Shown: positions 25,572 to 34,957 of the stretch, piece after piece | How positions within the stretch are numbered: position 1 is the stretch's first letter | Layout of the letters: each line of letters begins with the position of its first letter | Assembly (NCBI GenBank): GCA_020160935.1 | Contig: JAIUPL010000017.1 | Location: forward strand, 62,001 to 126,000 | Length of the DNA: 64,000 bases | From: Bacteroidota bacterium | GTDB lineage: Bacteria > Bacteroidota > Bacteroidia > Chitinophagales > Saprospiraceae | Direction of reading: 5' to 3' | Notes under the pieces: model-generated | The model's input: only the letters and a program-made list of their open reading frames with translations | Database searches by the model: none | Told to the model about the DNA's origin: nothing | Program-made: the position numbers and the translations under genes

Positions 25572-26813
25572 ATGAACTATTCCTTCACGTGCTTTCGTGA
25601 TACCTTGCTTATATGGGTATTTACAAGCGGCATTACCTGTTGCCTGTACGGAGCCGATGGCTTCGACAACAACTACGTAGGCGGCGATGCCAACCAGTTG
25701 TATGTGACGATCAATGGCTTGAATCACGCCGTTTTGTTTGGCCCGGGCGCCATGTCGACCGGCAGTTTTTTTATCGGAATCCCCAATGGAACGAGTAACA
25801 ATCAGGGCGTTGTGTCCTCTTTCGTGCTGACAGGGGCGGCTTCTTTTTTGCGCTCCGCATACTTCGACCGGGTAAATAGGACTACGCTGTATTATCGCAT
25901 TTATCCTGCATTAACTACACCGCCCGGCTGGAGCACTCTGACATTGCAAGCGCAATCAAGTCTCGTTCCGGGCACCTGCTACACTTCCACACAAAGCAAT
26001 AACTGGCAAATTACACAATCGCTCGATGTGTTGCAGGGACTTTCTAACGGCTCCTACGTACTGGAATTTTATATGCAATCGGAACTTTATGACGTGGGGC
26101 TGGAAGATGGCTCCTGTACGGTGAATGCCCTGGAGCAATGCAATACGGCATACGTACACCCGGGCCGATACATCAGTTCCCGATTCAATACCACCGATCC
26201 TGTTGCCTGCGATCTGGATAATACTATTGCAACACAATCGGCGCTGGCACGTATATTTTTCGATGTAACAAATGCTCCGCTACCCGCAGAGATCATTTTC
26301 TTTAGCGCAAATGCGGTAGCGTATCAGGTCGAATTAAACTGGAAAACGGCACAGGAGCATGATGTGTCGTATTTCCGACTGGACCGGAGCGCCGATGGGT
26401 ATTCCTGGCAACCATTTGGCAGCGTACCTGCAGCCGGAAATTCCACACATTCAACATCTTACCGCTTTCCGGATAAGCATCCCTTGTCTGGAAAAAATTA
26501 TTACCGATTACTTACTCTTGGAACCGGCGGACTCGTCGATGTGTCCCCCGTCGTTGAACTGGATGTACAAGAAACAGTGCCAATTGTACAGGTTTGGCCC
26601 AATCCGGTATCAGACAAGTTGTTCATTTGGGCAGAAACCGCTGCTGGTGTTTTGACAGTATTTGATACGAACGGGCGCCTTGTGATTCAGCAGGCGCTTG
26701 TGGAGAATGGCATTCAATCTGTTGAAACGGAGTATTGGAAAACAGGGGTGTATGAAATTTTGATTTCGGATGTTTCGGGATTTTATCGTACTGCAAGAAT
26801 TTTGAAGAATTAA
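25572..26813 (+). CDS. Secreted protein with C-terminal T9SS-type sorting domain
   Basis: ATG 25572 gives a hydrophobic signal segment (about 8-27) ending near CCLYGADG. The frame is open further upstream, but those residues are not signal-like. The middle part is a beta-sandwich-like domain of unknown function. Residues about 245-330 look like a fibronectin-like module (YQVELNWKTAQEHDVSYFRL). The last 75 residues match a type A T9SS sorting domain (VWPNPVSDKLFIWAE, GRLV, KTGVYEI). It is exported by the Por machinery and probably surface-bound or released. The function of the passenger is unknown. Confidence 0.78.
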   Translation: MNYSFTCFRDTLLIWVFTSGITCCLYGADGFDNNYVGGDANQLYVTINGLNHAVLFGPGAMSTGSFFIGIPNGTSNNQGVVSSFVLTGAASFLRSAYFDRVNRTTLYYRIYPALTTPPGWSTLTLQAQSSLVPGTCYTSTQSNNWQITQSLDVLQGLSNGSYVLEFYMQSELYDVGLEDGSCTVNALEQCNTAYVHPGRYISSRFNTTDPVACDLDNTIATQSALARIFFDVTNAPLPAEIIFFSANAVAYQVELNWKTAQEHDVSYFRLDRSADGYSWQPFGSVPAAGNSTHSTSYRFPDKHPLSGKNYYRLLTLGTGGLVDVSPVVELDVQETVPIVQVWPNPVSDKLFIWAETAAGVLTVFDTNGRLVIQQALVENGIQSVETEYWKTGVYEILISDVSGFYRTARILKN

Positions 26814-26821
26814 GCGCCTGT

Positions 26822-27532
26822 TTAAAGATTGGTTTTTTGCCAGGCTACCTGCCCACATGTATCGCATGCAGGCGCTTTGGTTTTCTGTTTCAGGGTGCGT
26901 GTGTCGCCACATTCCCGACAGAAATAAACACTTGTGGCCGGTATTTTCATGGATTTATTGATAAATAGTGTGTGAGTGTTTTCACTGTCGGGCAGCACCG
27001 ACAAGCCCTTTTTTACATTTTGGGCTGATTGAAACAGCACGGAAATTTGCCCATTTGTTTCAAAAAATGCTTTTTTTACCTGCCCCAGGTGTTCCACATC
27101 CTTGCTGCGTAAGGCACGAAACAAGTCTTCGCGCGACAGGTTGTTTTCCAGCAGGTTTTTCCATTGAATAACACCGTTGTCGACCACCAGATTTGGCTCT
27201 CCTTCCATCAATACTTCGACTTTTTTATTGGTATTGATCAGTTTTTCCAGTCCGATCTGGAAAATTGCAACAACGGTAATGGCTACTACGCCGTGTAAAA
27301 TAGGCATGTCACGCCCGATCATCGGGTCGCCTACAGCCGATCCAAAGGAAATAAGAATCGCAAGTTCGAGTACGGATAATTGCCCAATGCCTCGTTTGCC
27401 TAACACCCTTAGCAAAAGGATGGTGTATCCATACATGATAATGGTACGGAATACTATTTCCAGAAAAAAAACAGGAGGGGCGTCGCCAATGAAGATCCTG
27501 TGAAAATCAAAAACCTGAAAATCCTTGTCCAT
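26822..27532 (-). CDS. DUF421/YetF-like membrane protein with a C-terminal zinc ribbon
   Basis: A 236-aa protein. Three N-terminal membrane helices (about 15-110) are followed by the soluble DUF421 domain (VLMEGEPNLVVDNGVI, SREDLFRALR). The C-terminus carries CxxC...CxxC in FCRECGD and ACDTCGQ, a rubredoxin/zinc-ribbon-like module that YetF proteins normally lack. DUF421 function is unknown; in Bacillus it has links to spore or envelope quality. The gene is convergent with the T9SS cargo gene (8-nt gap). Confidence 0.85.
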   Translation of the reverse strand: MDKDFQVFDFHRIFIGDAPPVFFLEIVFRTIIMYGYTILLLRVLGKRGIGQLSVLELAILISFGSAVGDPMIGRDMPILHGVVAITVVAIFQIGLEKLINTNKKVEVLMEGEPNLVVDNGVIQWKNLLENNLSREDLFRALRSKDVEHLGQVKKAFFETNGQISVLFQSAQNVKKGLSVLPDSENTHTLFINKSMKIPATSVYFCRECGDTRTLKQKTKAPACDTCGQVAWQKTNL

Positions 27533-27609
27533 AGGGAAAAATGGGTTGATTATTGCTCATCCCATCTTTCTAAAAAAACAATACCGGGGAAAAGTGTGGT
27601 ATTTACGGA

Positions 27610-27649
27610 GCGTTCGGAGGCTGATACTTATAAAACAGCCTCCGAACGC
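27610..27649. repeat. 13-bp stem-loop downstream of the carbonic anhydrase gene
   Basis: GCGTTCGGAGGCT (27610-27622) and its perfect reverse complement (27637-27649) around a 14-nt loop. No T run follows on either strand, so it is a possible transcript-end hairpin but not a standard terminator. Confidence 0.7.
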
Positions 27650-27687
27650 ACTATATTAATCGAAATTGATCCAGTTATTTCTTCAAC

Positions 27688-28470
27688 TCAAGCCTTGTGG
27701 TGTTTGATCGTCCGGCCTTCCAGCGCCTGCACCGGACGGGCGTTTTCGTGCTCCAGCGCTTCGAAAGCGTGGATTTGTTCCTCTGTTGCTTCGATGTGGT
27801 GCTCCAGCACAATCCAGGTCACGATTTCAGAGCAGGGTGGGGTAGTGAGAGAGCCTGCGTAGGTGTAATAACTCAGGTCGGAAGGCATCAGATCTTGTGC
27901 CGTAAAACTGACTGCACCTTCGTAGGTAGCATCTTTTGTAGCAGGCAGGTGATCGACAAAGTGTTTGAGGATCGGATTTTCGGCGCCCTCTTCCACAAAT
28001 ACGCCGATGACAGCCAGTTTGCCGGTGGTAGCATTTTTGTGAACAAAGTGAATCTCCATCGGAGCCGATACGCCGCCTACGGTGTGCTCGCTGTGTGTAT
28101 GTGTGTGAAACTGAAGCAGTTCGTACGATTCTCCATTTACTACGATCGTGCTGCCACCGTCGTAATTGAACTGGATGGTATGGCCTTTATTCACAATGTG
28201 GGTGCCTGAATTGGAATACGTGCGAGCAACAGCAGCCAGTGAAGCATCGTCTACAGCATTCGTAATGTCGACAGGCGACTGCACTTTTCCACCGCAATCC
28301 ACATAATCTACACAAAGTTCGCTCCAGTGTTCAGGGCCGTCGGCGCCTTCGTACTCATAGGTTACGCCTTCGCAGGAGGGCAGGGTTTTGTCGTCTTTAC
28401 AGGAAACGGCTGTCAGTACCAGCACAAAACCAAAAAAGGGCAGCAAGGAGTGTTTAGCAAGGAAGTTCAT
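27688..28470 (-). CDS. Alpha-type carbonic anhydrase lipoprotein
   Basis: Zinc enzyme for CO2 hydration, exported and lipid-anchored. ATG 28470 is used (260 aa) since it gives a signal peptide with lipobox LTAVSC (Cys 24). QSPVDI, the first Zn His pair in QFHTHTHSEHTV and the third in MEIHFVHK, and LTTPPCSE near the end are all alpha-CA hallmarks. The exposed His run HTHTH is unusual for the first motif, which normally has an aromatic or Pro in between. It may help bicarbonate supply at the cell surface. Confidence 0.93.
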   Translation of the reverse strand: MNFLAKHSLLPFFGFVLVLTAVSCKDDKTLPSCEGVTYEYEGADGPEHWSELCVDYVDCGGKVQSPVDITNAVDDASLAAVARTYSNSGTHIVNKGHTIQFNYDGGSTIVVNGESYELLQFHTHTHSEHTVGGVSAPMEIHFVHKNATTGKLAVIGVFVEEGAENPILKHFVDHLPATKDATYEGAVSFTAQDLMPSDLSYYTYAGSLTTPPCSEIVTWIVLEHHIEATEEQIHAFEALEHENARPVQALEGRTIKHHKA

Positions 28471-28632
28471 TTCTTTTGTAATGTTTAGAAGGTTTGATAA
28501 TTGTGCGCCTGTCAATTGAATCAGCAGGCGCTGTAATATCATATCCCGAAAAGGAGGATTTGGTGACCCTGTTGTAGAAAATTTTTTCAAAAAAAAATTC
28601 GTATCCTTTGTAATTCGTTGAAAATCAACTTG

Positions 28633-28662
28633 TTTGCCGTGTAATTTTTTTATCTACATTTG
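28633..28662 (+). promoter_or_regulatory. Promoter of the sigma/CHAT operon (-33 TTTG, -7 TACATTTG)
   Basis: TTTG at 28633-28636, an 18-nt spacer and TACATTTG at 28655-28662. The ATG of the sigma factor gene is 26 nt downstream. It looks like a housekeeping promoter rather than an ECF-type one. Confidence 0.65.
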
Positions 28663-28687
28663 CGCAGGTTATTCTTATTAGCCAGTG

Positions 28688-29287
28688 ATGGAAAAAGACG
28701 AATCAATTTACATTCAGGGAATACTACGCAACGAGACGCGGACGCTGGAAGAAATCTATCGGCGTTTTCTTCCGCCTTTGTATAGTATGCTTCGAAACAA
28801 CCATGCCTCTTACGACGATGCCTGCGATGTGTTTCAGGAAGCACTGGTCGTGATTTTCCACCATGCCGCCCGCCCCGATTTTCAACTCGCCGCGCCTTTT
28901 CAGGCCTACCTCATGGGCATCGGGCGAAACATTTGGCTGAGACAATTGAAAAAAAACAGCCGAACGGAGGTCACTTCCAGCCCGGAAGAGGGATATGATA
29001 TAGATGCCGACCTTGAATTTCAGGTGATTGAATTGGAAAAACGCAACCTGTATCGGGAAAAATTTGAACAACTCGGCCCGGATTGCCGGCAGTTGCTCCA
29101 GCGTTTTTTCGATCGGGAGCCGCTGCAGTCCATTGCTGCCGATATGGGTTTTACTTCCGATTATGTCAAAAAGAAAAACAAGGTGTGCAAAGACAAACTC
29201 ATCCAATCCATCCAAAAGGACGAACGATTTCATGAAATGAGTACCACTTATCGCACAAACAAAACCGATACCAGCGCATATGAATAA
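28688..29287 (+). CDS. ECF-type RNA polymerase sigma factor
   Basis: A 199-aa sigma-70 family protein. Region 2 covers about 10-90 (YDDACDVFQEALVVIF, then the -10 recognition helix with FQAYLMGIGRNIW); region 4 covers about 120-185 (CRQLLQRFFDREPLQSIAADMGFTSDYVKKKN). It overlaps the next gene by 8 nt and heads a three-gene operon with a membrane anti-sigma-like protein and a CHAT-TPR protease. The layout suggests that the sigma factor is held at the membrane and released by a signal, perhaps through the protease. Confidence 0.87.
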   Translation: MEKDESIYIQGILRNETRTLEEIYRRFLPPLYSMLRNNHASYDDACDVFQEALVVIFHHAARPDFQLAAPFQAYLMGIGRNIWLRQLKKNSRTEVTSSPEEGYDIDADLEFQVIELEKRNLYREKFEQLGPDCRQLLQRFFDREPLQSIAADMGFTSDYVKKKNKVCKDKLIQSIQKDERFHEMSTTYRTNKTDTSAYE

Positions 29288-30119
29288 CGAAAGCCTGGAT
29301 GACCTGATTCACGATTACCTCAGCGGTGTGATGGATATCGAAACCCGGAAGGAATTTGAAAGCCAGTTGGCTTCCCATCCGGATATGGCGGAGCGTGTTC
29401 GTTTCGAACGGGAACTGTACAACGCTATCGGCCAATCTCCGGAAAACGATTTGCGTGCCAACCTGCAACAAATTACCCGCCGCTTCGACCAGACAGAGTT
29501 TGTTTCCGTCCCAGTTTCAACAGAGAAAACCTCCCGGAAAAGACTATGGCGAGGTGTTGGGATCCTGGCGCTTTTAGGAGCACTGGTTTTGTGGTGGATT
29601 ACACAATACCGCATGAAACCAGACGCCACGCCTGCGCCTGCCTCCGAGCCCGTTCAAATCATATCGACACCAACTATCGAACAAACACCGGCCGTACAGG
29701 AAGCGCCGCCACCACAAGCCGTTCAAAAATCACGTCCTGTGGCTGCTTCTTACGAACCAATCCCGGCGCTGGAAACCTATGTCGGCTCCCAATATAGAAG
29801 CCAGGATTGGAAAGTAACTGTAGAGGAACCTTTGCCCAATGCCCAACTCCCTGCCAAAAACGGGCACTTGTCGCTTCGCATTTCCGGAAATATTCAAAGT
29901 ACTGTTGTGGCCGAGCCCGGTTTGCGTGTGTTGATTTTTAACAACGATCTCAAATCCTTTGAAGCCATGCAGCCGATTGCGAACGCTGCACTAAAAGTCG
30001 CTCCGGACGGTAATTTTTTATTTGAAAAAGTAATGGTTTTTAAACCCGGGTTGTACTATTACCTGATCGAAGACGAAGAATCGGGCAACTGGCTGTTCGT
30101 TGGTAAATTCAGGATGTAA
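29280..30119 (+). CDS. Single-pass anti-sigma-like membrane protein
   Basis: A 279-aa protein with a cytoplasmic helical domain (1-70; HDYLSGVMDIETRKEFESQL is like the N-terminus of anti-sigma factors, without zinc ligands), one membrane helix (91-107), a Pro/Gln/Thr-rich linker (about 112-155), and an outer beta-rich domain. The ATG overlaps the sigma stop (ATGAATAA), which implies translational coupling. The role as anti-sigma is inferred from place and topology. The outer domain could sense a ligand or be a substrate of the CHAT protein. Confidence 0.75.
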   Translation: MNNESLDDLIHDYLSGVMDIETRKEFESQLASHPDMAERVRFERELYNAIGQSPENDLRANLQQITRRFDQTEFVSVPVSTEKTSRKRLWRGVGILALLGALVLWWITQYRMKPDATPAPASEPVQIISTPTIEQTPAVQEAPPPQAVQKSRPVAASYEPIPALETYVGSQYRSQDWKVTVEEPLPNAQLPAKNGHLSLRISGNIQSTVVAEPGLRVLIFNNDLKSFEAMQPIANAALKVAPDGNFLFEKVMVFKPGLYYYLIEDEESGNWLFVGKFRM

Positions 30120-30130
30120 AAACAATCGTC

Positions 30131-32821
30131 ATGTCCTCCTTCTTGCTGAGACAAGTTATTTTTTGTAGTTGTTTGATACTGAGTGCAGTGGCTTCTGCGC
30201 AGTCGCCTGAAAAAAACTTTGCAGCCATGAGTTGCGATGAATTGTCGGAAGAAATTGCCGTGTTATGCGGTTCCGGCAAATTTGCCGAATCAATTCCTTT
30301 AGCCCGCCTCATGGTGGAAAAAGCCAGGCGCGATTCATCTGAATCAAATGCCATACAAGGCAATAGCCTCGACATGCTGGGTTATGTTCTCCACCATAGC
30401 GACATGTGGGCCGAAGCGCAAACGTATTTGCAGGCCGGTGTGGAGCACTCAATTAAATACCTGGGCGAACAGCATGAAGACTATATGACGCACCTGTCCA
30501 ACCTGGCCATGCTGCACTTGGATATGGGAGAAAATGCAAAGGCGGTGTCCGAACTTGAGACCACTGTACGTCTTGCGAAGCAATATCTGGAGCAAGACAA
30601 TCCGTATCTGCCCATTATGGTCAATAACCTTGGCTTGGCTTACGAGCAATCCGGCGCTTTTGACCGGGCGCTGGAAGAATATGAGCAAGCCAGGCAGTTA
30701 ACGGAAAGCACCCTGGGAAAAAATCATTTGCGTTATGGTTTGCGCCTTTCCAACATCGCTGCCTTGTATAAAAAAATCGGCAAACCCGCCCCTGCGCTCG
30801 AATTGACCCTGGAGGCAAAAAAAATCGTGGAGAACTCGGTGGGGCATAAGCACTATTATTATGCCGTCGCGATTAGCAACCTCATGAATAACTATTTGCT
30901 GCTGAATCGCAACGAAGAGGCGGCTGCTCTGAGTCCTGAATTGTTGGATATGTTGGAAAAACCGGCCATTCGCAATACGGCCGACGCTTTCAACCTCGCT
31001 GCTGTCATGGGGCAGTTGTACCTGGCAACCGGGCAATATGAACGTTGCGCTGCTTACATGCAGGAACAACTCGACCGATGTTTGCAATTGTATCCGCGTT
31101 TGTACAGCAAGCATACTGTATTGGCAGAGTATGCCATGAAGGCACTGGAGGGAAGTGGCCGGATGGAAGATGCTGCCCGGCTGGCTATCCAGCATAATGG
31201 ATATTCCCTTCTGGAAATAAGGGAAAACCTGATCGATTTCAGTGAACGCGAGCAATTGCAGTATTACAATACTACTTTGAAATGGCGGCACCGCTCCTTC
31301 ATGCAATTTGCCTTGCGACACCCCGAATTTCCGGAACTCGCCGCCGCGGCATACAATTATGAAATGACGGTGAAAGGTATATCACTCATGAGTCGCCGCC
31401 AGTTGTTTCAATCGCTGCGCAACAACCCGGATGCCCAACTGAATGCACAATTCGAGGCATGGCAGGCGCTTCAGAAAAATATTTCCCGGCAATATGCACT
31501 CCCTCCGGAAAAACGGATGTCGCATGTAGACAGTCTGTTAGCGCGCTCAAACGAACTGGAACGAAATCTGGCGCTGGGCTCCAATATGTTCAGAGAGGCC
31601 AGTAGTGCAACTTTGTGGAAAGACGTTCAATCGGCTTTGGGGCCCGATGAGGCGGCTATCGAACTTGGAATGGTCGACAATATTTCAGGCGACAGCACCT
31701 GGTATGTAGCCTGGGTGATACGGCCTCGGGAAGCAAATCCGCAGCAGATTGTGCTGTTCGAAGAAAAAGAATTGCGTTCGATGTCGGCCATTCGGAAATT
31801 ATATTCCTCAGAATCCAATCCTTCGGATGGGAAAAACCTGCGGGAATTGCTTTGGAATCCCTTACAGGCTTCTTTGCAAGGTGTAAAATCGTTGTATTTC
31901 GCTCCTGCCGGCTTCCTGCATCAGATCAATTTTGCCGCCATTCCAGTGTCTGATCAGCAGGTTGTATCCGACCTGATGCAGGTGCACCGGCTGATCAGTA
32001 CGAATCAGGTGCCTGATTTGAAACGATCGACACGTGTAGCAGCGTTGCCGGTGAGCGCACTCGTCATGGGTGGCATTCTTTATGATGCGGACCACATTTT
32101 GCAGAATGCTTCTTCAGGTATGCCCGATACGACCACATTTGTTATACGAAACAGAGATGGTGTGCCTTACACTGACTGGGATTATCTGCCTGGCTCGCAC
32201 CAGGAAGCAAAACAGGTGCAGGATCGCTTAAAGAAGACAGGCATAGACGCTGTTTTTGCCGATGGCCGGAATGCCTCCGAAGAAATGTTTAAACAGGCCA
32301 TTCAACCAGCGCCCTCATTACTACACCTCGCTACACACGGCTTTTTTATTCAAACACCTGTGCCGGGTGCTACCAACGGTTTTGCTTCGGCCGACAATCC
32401 GATGGCCCGTTCCGGGCTGGCACTCGCCGGCGCCAACCGTGTCTGGAAAGGGATGGCTGCACCCGAAAATAAAGAAGACGGTATCCTGACTGCTTTGGAA
32501 ATCAGCCGCCTGGACCTGAATGGTACGCAACTTGCCGTACTGTCGGCCTGCGGAACTGGCCAGGGAAAAATGGAAGGGGCAGAAGGCGTTTTCGGGCTGC
32601 AAAGGGCATTCAAAATGGCGGGCGTACACTATGTTATCATGACACTCTGGAGCATTCAGGATACGCATGCACAGCAGTTTATGGACTTTTTTTACGATGC
32701 CTGGCTGCAACAGAAACAGAACGTACCAGATGCTTTCCGATTGGCGCAGCACCAAATGCGTCTGTTGTACGCCAAACCCAATCAGCCCATGGCCTGGGCG
32801 GGGTTTTTGTTGCTGGAATGA
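30131..32821 (+). CDS. Exported TPR-CHAT protease-like protein
   Basis: An 896-aa protein with a signal peptide (cleavage near ASA|QSP). About 60-470 are tetratricopeptide repeats (for example NNLGLAYEQSGAFDRALEEYEQA). The C-terminal CHAT domain (about 590-896) is a caspase-fold cysteine protease relative with both dyad residues: H736 in LATHGF and C807 in LSACGTG. The domain is thus active by sequence and located outside the cytoplasm. It is the third gene of the sigma operon, 11 nt after the anti-sigma-like gene. A close relative is encoded at 45056-47926. Confidence 0.9.
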   Translation: MSSFLLRQVIFCSCLILSAVASAQSPEKNFAAMSCDELSEEIAVLCGSGKFAESIPLARLMVEKARRDSSESNAIQGNSLDMLGYVLHHSDMWAEAQTYLQAGVEHSIKYLGEQHEDYMTHLSNLAMLHLDMGENAKAVSELETTVRLAKQYLEQDNPYLPIMVNNLGLAYEQSGAFDRALEEYEQARQLTESTLGKNHLRYGLRLSNIAALYKKIGKPAPALELTLEAKKIVENSVGHKHYYYAVAISNLMNNYLLLNRNEEAAALSPELLDMLEKPAIRNTADAFNLAAVMGQLYLATGQYERCAAYMQEQLDRCLQLYPRLYSKHTVLAEYAMKALEGSGRMEDAARLAIQHNGYSLLEIRENLIDFSEREQLQYYNTTLKWRHRSFMQFALRHPEFPELAAAAYNYEMTVKGISLMSRRQLFQSLRNNPDAQLNAQFEAWQALQKNISRQYALPPEKRMSHVDSLLARSNELERNLALGSNMFREASSATLWKDVQSALGPDEAAIELGMVDNISGDSTWYVAWVIRPREANPQQIVLFEEKELRSMSAIRKLYSSESNPSDGKNLRELLWNPLQASLQGVKSLYFAPAGFLHQINFAAIPVSDQQVVSDLMQVHRLISTNQVPDLKRSTRVAALPVSALVMGGILYDADHILQNASSGMPDTTTFVIRNRDGVPYTDWDYLPGSHQEAKQVQDRLKKTGIDAVFADGRNASEEMFKQAIQPAPSLLHLATHGFFIQTPVPGATNGFASADNPMARSGLALAGANRVWKGMAAPENKEDGILTALEISRLDLNGTQLAVLSACGTGQGKMEGAEGVFGLQRAFKMAGVHYVIMTLWSIQDTHAQQFMDFFYDAWLQQKQNVPDAFRLAQHQMRLLYAKPNQPMAWAGFLLLE

Positions 32822-32824
32822 TGC

Positions 32825-33844
32825 TCAGCGCCTGAATTTTGGATTTTTTGCAAATGCAGTATCCGTCAGACTTTCCAGAAAATCAACCAGGTCGGATTGC
32901 TCCTGTGCGCTCAGATGCAGGGGCCGGATCAACGGACTTTTATGCGGGTGCGGCTGGCCGCCTGCGTTGTAGTGTTCTACCACTTTTTCCAGCGAGGCAA
33001 TGGAGCCGTCGTGCATATAAGGCGCAGTGAGGCCCACATTTCGCAAGGTCGGCACTTTGAACCGTGCCAGATCGGTCGAATCAAGGGTCAGTCGATAGCG
33101 CCCCGGATCGTGGTATTCTTCGTATAATCCATTGTTTTCAAATGCGTAGTTGCTGAAATTGAATCCTGCATGGCATTCAGAACAGGATGCACGACTGGAA
33201 AAAAACAATTCCATGCCGCGGCGTTGTGCGGTTGACAATGCCTGTTGTTTTCCCTGAAATACATACTGATCGTAAGGGCTGTTCCCGGAAATCAAGGTGC
33301 GTTCGAAACAGGCAATGGAGCGGGTGACGACGAATGCATCGGGCGCTCGGTCATATGCTTCCCTGCACAAACGCACATATGCAGGATCGTTTTTTATACG
33401 ATCTAAAATGCGCAACATGTTGAAATTGAATTCATTGTGTTCCTGAATCGGCACCAGTACCTGCATCTCCAGGGTGGGTAATCCGCCTTCGCGGGTGTAG
33501 TAAGGCTGGTACGCGACATTACTCAATGTCGGCGCATTTCTGACGCCAGGCGCGCCTCCGACACCTGGCGACAGCGCAACGGAATCAGAAAATGCATGTG
33601 ACGGATCGTGGCACGACGCACAGGAAACCGTACTGTCGAGCGACATGAGCGGGTCGAAAAACAATTTTTTGCCCAGTGCAAAACGCGCGGGCGTGAGTTG
33701 ATTGTCTGATGGAAATTCCGGTGTCGGAAAACCTTCGGGCACTACCAAAAGCGGCTCCGGTTGTATATCGACAGGCGTTTGTGTTTCTTTCCGGCACGAA
33801 ACCAGAAAAAATACAAAGACATAGATGATCGGCGCTGCTTTCAT
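32825..33844 (-). CDS. MbnH/MauG-like diheme cytochrome c enzyme
   Basis: A 339-aa lipoprotein (lipobox FFLVSC, Cys 17) of the bacterial diheme cytochrome c peroxidase/MauG family. Heme motifs are CASCH (C75, C78, H79) and CSECH (C220, C223, H224), with LRNVGLTAPYMHDGS near the C-terminus. It lies directly after an MbnP-like gene (10-nt gap), the pairing known from MbnH, which oxidises a Trp of MbnP to kynurenine to make a copper site. That role is therefore favoured over a plain H2O2 peroxidase. Heme attachment would rely on CcmF/CcmE. Confidence 0.88.
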   Translation of the reverse strand: MKAAPIIYVFVFFLVSCRKETQTPVDIQPEPLLVVPEGFPTPEFPSDNQLTPARFALGKKLFFDPLMSLDSTVSCASCHDPSHAFSDSVALSPGVGGAPGVRNAPTLSNVAYQPYYTREGGLPTLEMQVLVPIQEHNEFNFNMLRILDRIKNDPAYVRLCREAYDRAPDAFVVTRSIACFERTLISGNSPYDQYVFQGKQQALSTAQRRGMELFFSSRASCSECHAGFNFSNYAFENNGLYEEYHDPGRYRLTLDSTDLARFKVPTLRNVGLTAPYMHDGSIASLEKVVEHYNAGGQPHPHKSPLIRPLHLSAQEQSDLVDFLESLTDTAFAKNPKFRR

Positions 33845-33854
33845 GCCAGGGCCC

Positions 33855-34838
33855 TTACATGCGCATCAGTTTTTCAGTAGCCACAACGCGGCCGTTTTGC
33901 CACAATTGCACCCAAAGCATTCCAGAAGCAGGAAGACCTTCCAGCAGCATAGGAGAAGAGGAATTTTCATCGATGTTCAAGCGAAGTAATACTTGGCCTA
34001 ATGCATTGGTAACCAATATATTGTATGCGGCTTTTTCAGGTAAAGAGAAAAAAGCCTGTGGTGTAGCACCTCGTTGTACCGGATTGGGCGACACATAAAA
34101 ACTGCCAGAAAATTCGGGAGAAACAACCGCGGTGACCGCTTGTGCCGAAAAAACATAGTTTTTAAAATTGAAGAGCATAGTAGCCGGAATACCCGTGGTA
34201 CCATGTTCGATGGCGCCCTGAGAAAGGTCGATATTTCGGGCTGCCTGCGCATAGTCGGCATTCAGATGTATTACTTTCATTCCCGGATTCGTCTGTTCGG
34301 CAGCAACAGCAATCGTTTGGCTTTTGTAGTTGTTATCGCCCAGTCCATGCACTTCGAAAGCCTGCCCTGCATTGTCGCCGGCTACACCTTCCATCACCGC
34401 AAAGCGATACCCGCCTGCCCAGCCCCAATGCATGGAAGGGTCCTGGAGAGCCAGCGGATGCCCGGCAGGCTGTAGAGAAGGGTCGGCGTGGTTGATCGGC
34501 TGTGGTACGCCCACGGAAAAACGGATGGCTTCCACATTTTCAATGCCCGGATATTGACCCAGGTTAAACATGGAATCGGTAGCAGGGCGCACCAGCAGGT
34601 AGACATCCGTGCAGGGTGTCTCCTGCCCGCCATCGTGGGTAATTCTTATATCGGAAACATAAAACTCATACCTGGAAAACTGCATGGGATAAGCGCCATC
34701 CGGGTGGTTTACAGGCGTGTTCAGGGCAAATGGGTGACTGCCAAGGCGTGGGGCCAGGTGCAGCCACAATTCATTTTGTGCATGGGCTGAAAAAATGGAT
34801 GCACAAAAAATTAAAAGCAGGAGTGAAAAATTTCTCAT
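33855..34838 (-). CDS. MbnP-like copper-binding protein fused to a T9SS sorting domain
   Basis: A 327-aa exported protein (signal peptide to AHA|QNE). Residues about 22-235 match the MbnP family: FSRYEFYVSDIRI, then DPSMHWGWAGGYRF (H137, W138, W140), the conserved Trp-rich block. MbnP proteins bind Cu(I) through a kynurenine formed by the partner MbnH. The last 80 residues (YVSPNPVQRG, NALGQVLLRL) look like a type A T9SS sorting domain, so the metal carrier is probably displayed on the cell surface. It is co-transcribed with the diheme gene downstream. Confidence 0.85.
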   Translation of the reverse strand: MRNFSLLLLIFCASIFSAHAQNELWLHLAPRLGSHPFALNTPVNHPDGAYPMQFSRYEFYVSDIRITHDGGQETPCTDVYLLVRPATDSMFNLGQYPGIENVEAIRFSVGVPQPINHADPSLQPAGHPLALQDPSMHWGWAGGYRFAVMEGVAGDNAGQAFEVHGLGDNNYKSQTIAVAAEQTNPGMKVIHLNADYAQAARNIDLSQGAIEHGTTGIPATMLFNFKNYVFSAQAVTAVVSPEFSGSFYVSPNPVQRGATPQAFFSLPEKAAYNILVTNALGQVLLRLNIDENSSSPMLLEGLPASGMLWVQLWQNGRVVATEKLMRM

Positions 34839-34957
34839 ATATCAGAAACGCGCTGCGAATGCGTTCAATGACGCAAAAGAACAACTATTTTGCTGATCGT
34901 GCGCTGAGAAATGTATGATTGAAATGGCAAATTGTATCTGTGAATTCAAAATTTGCC

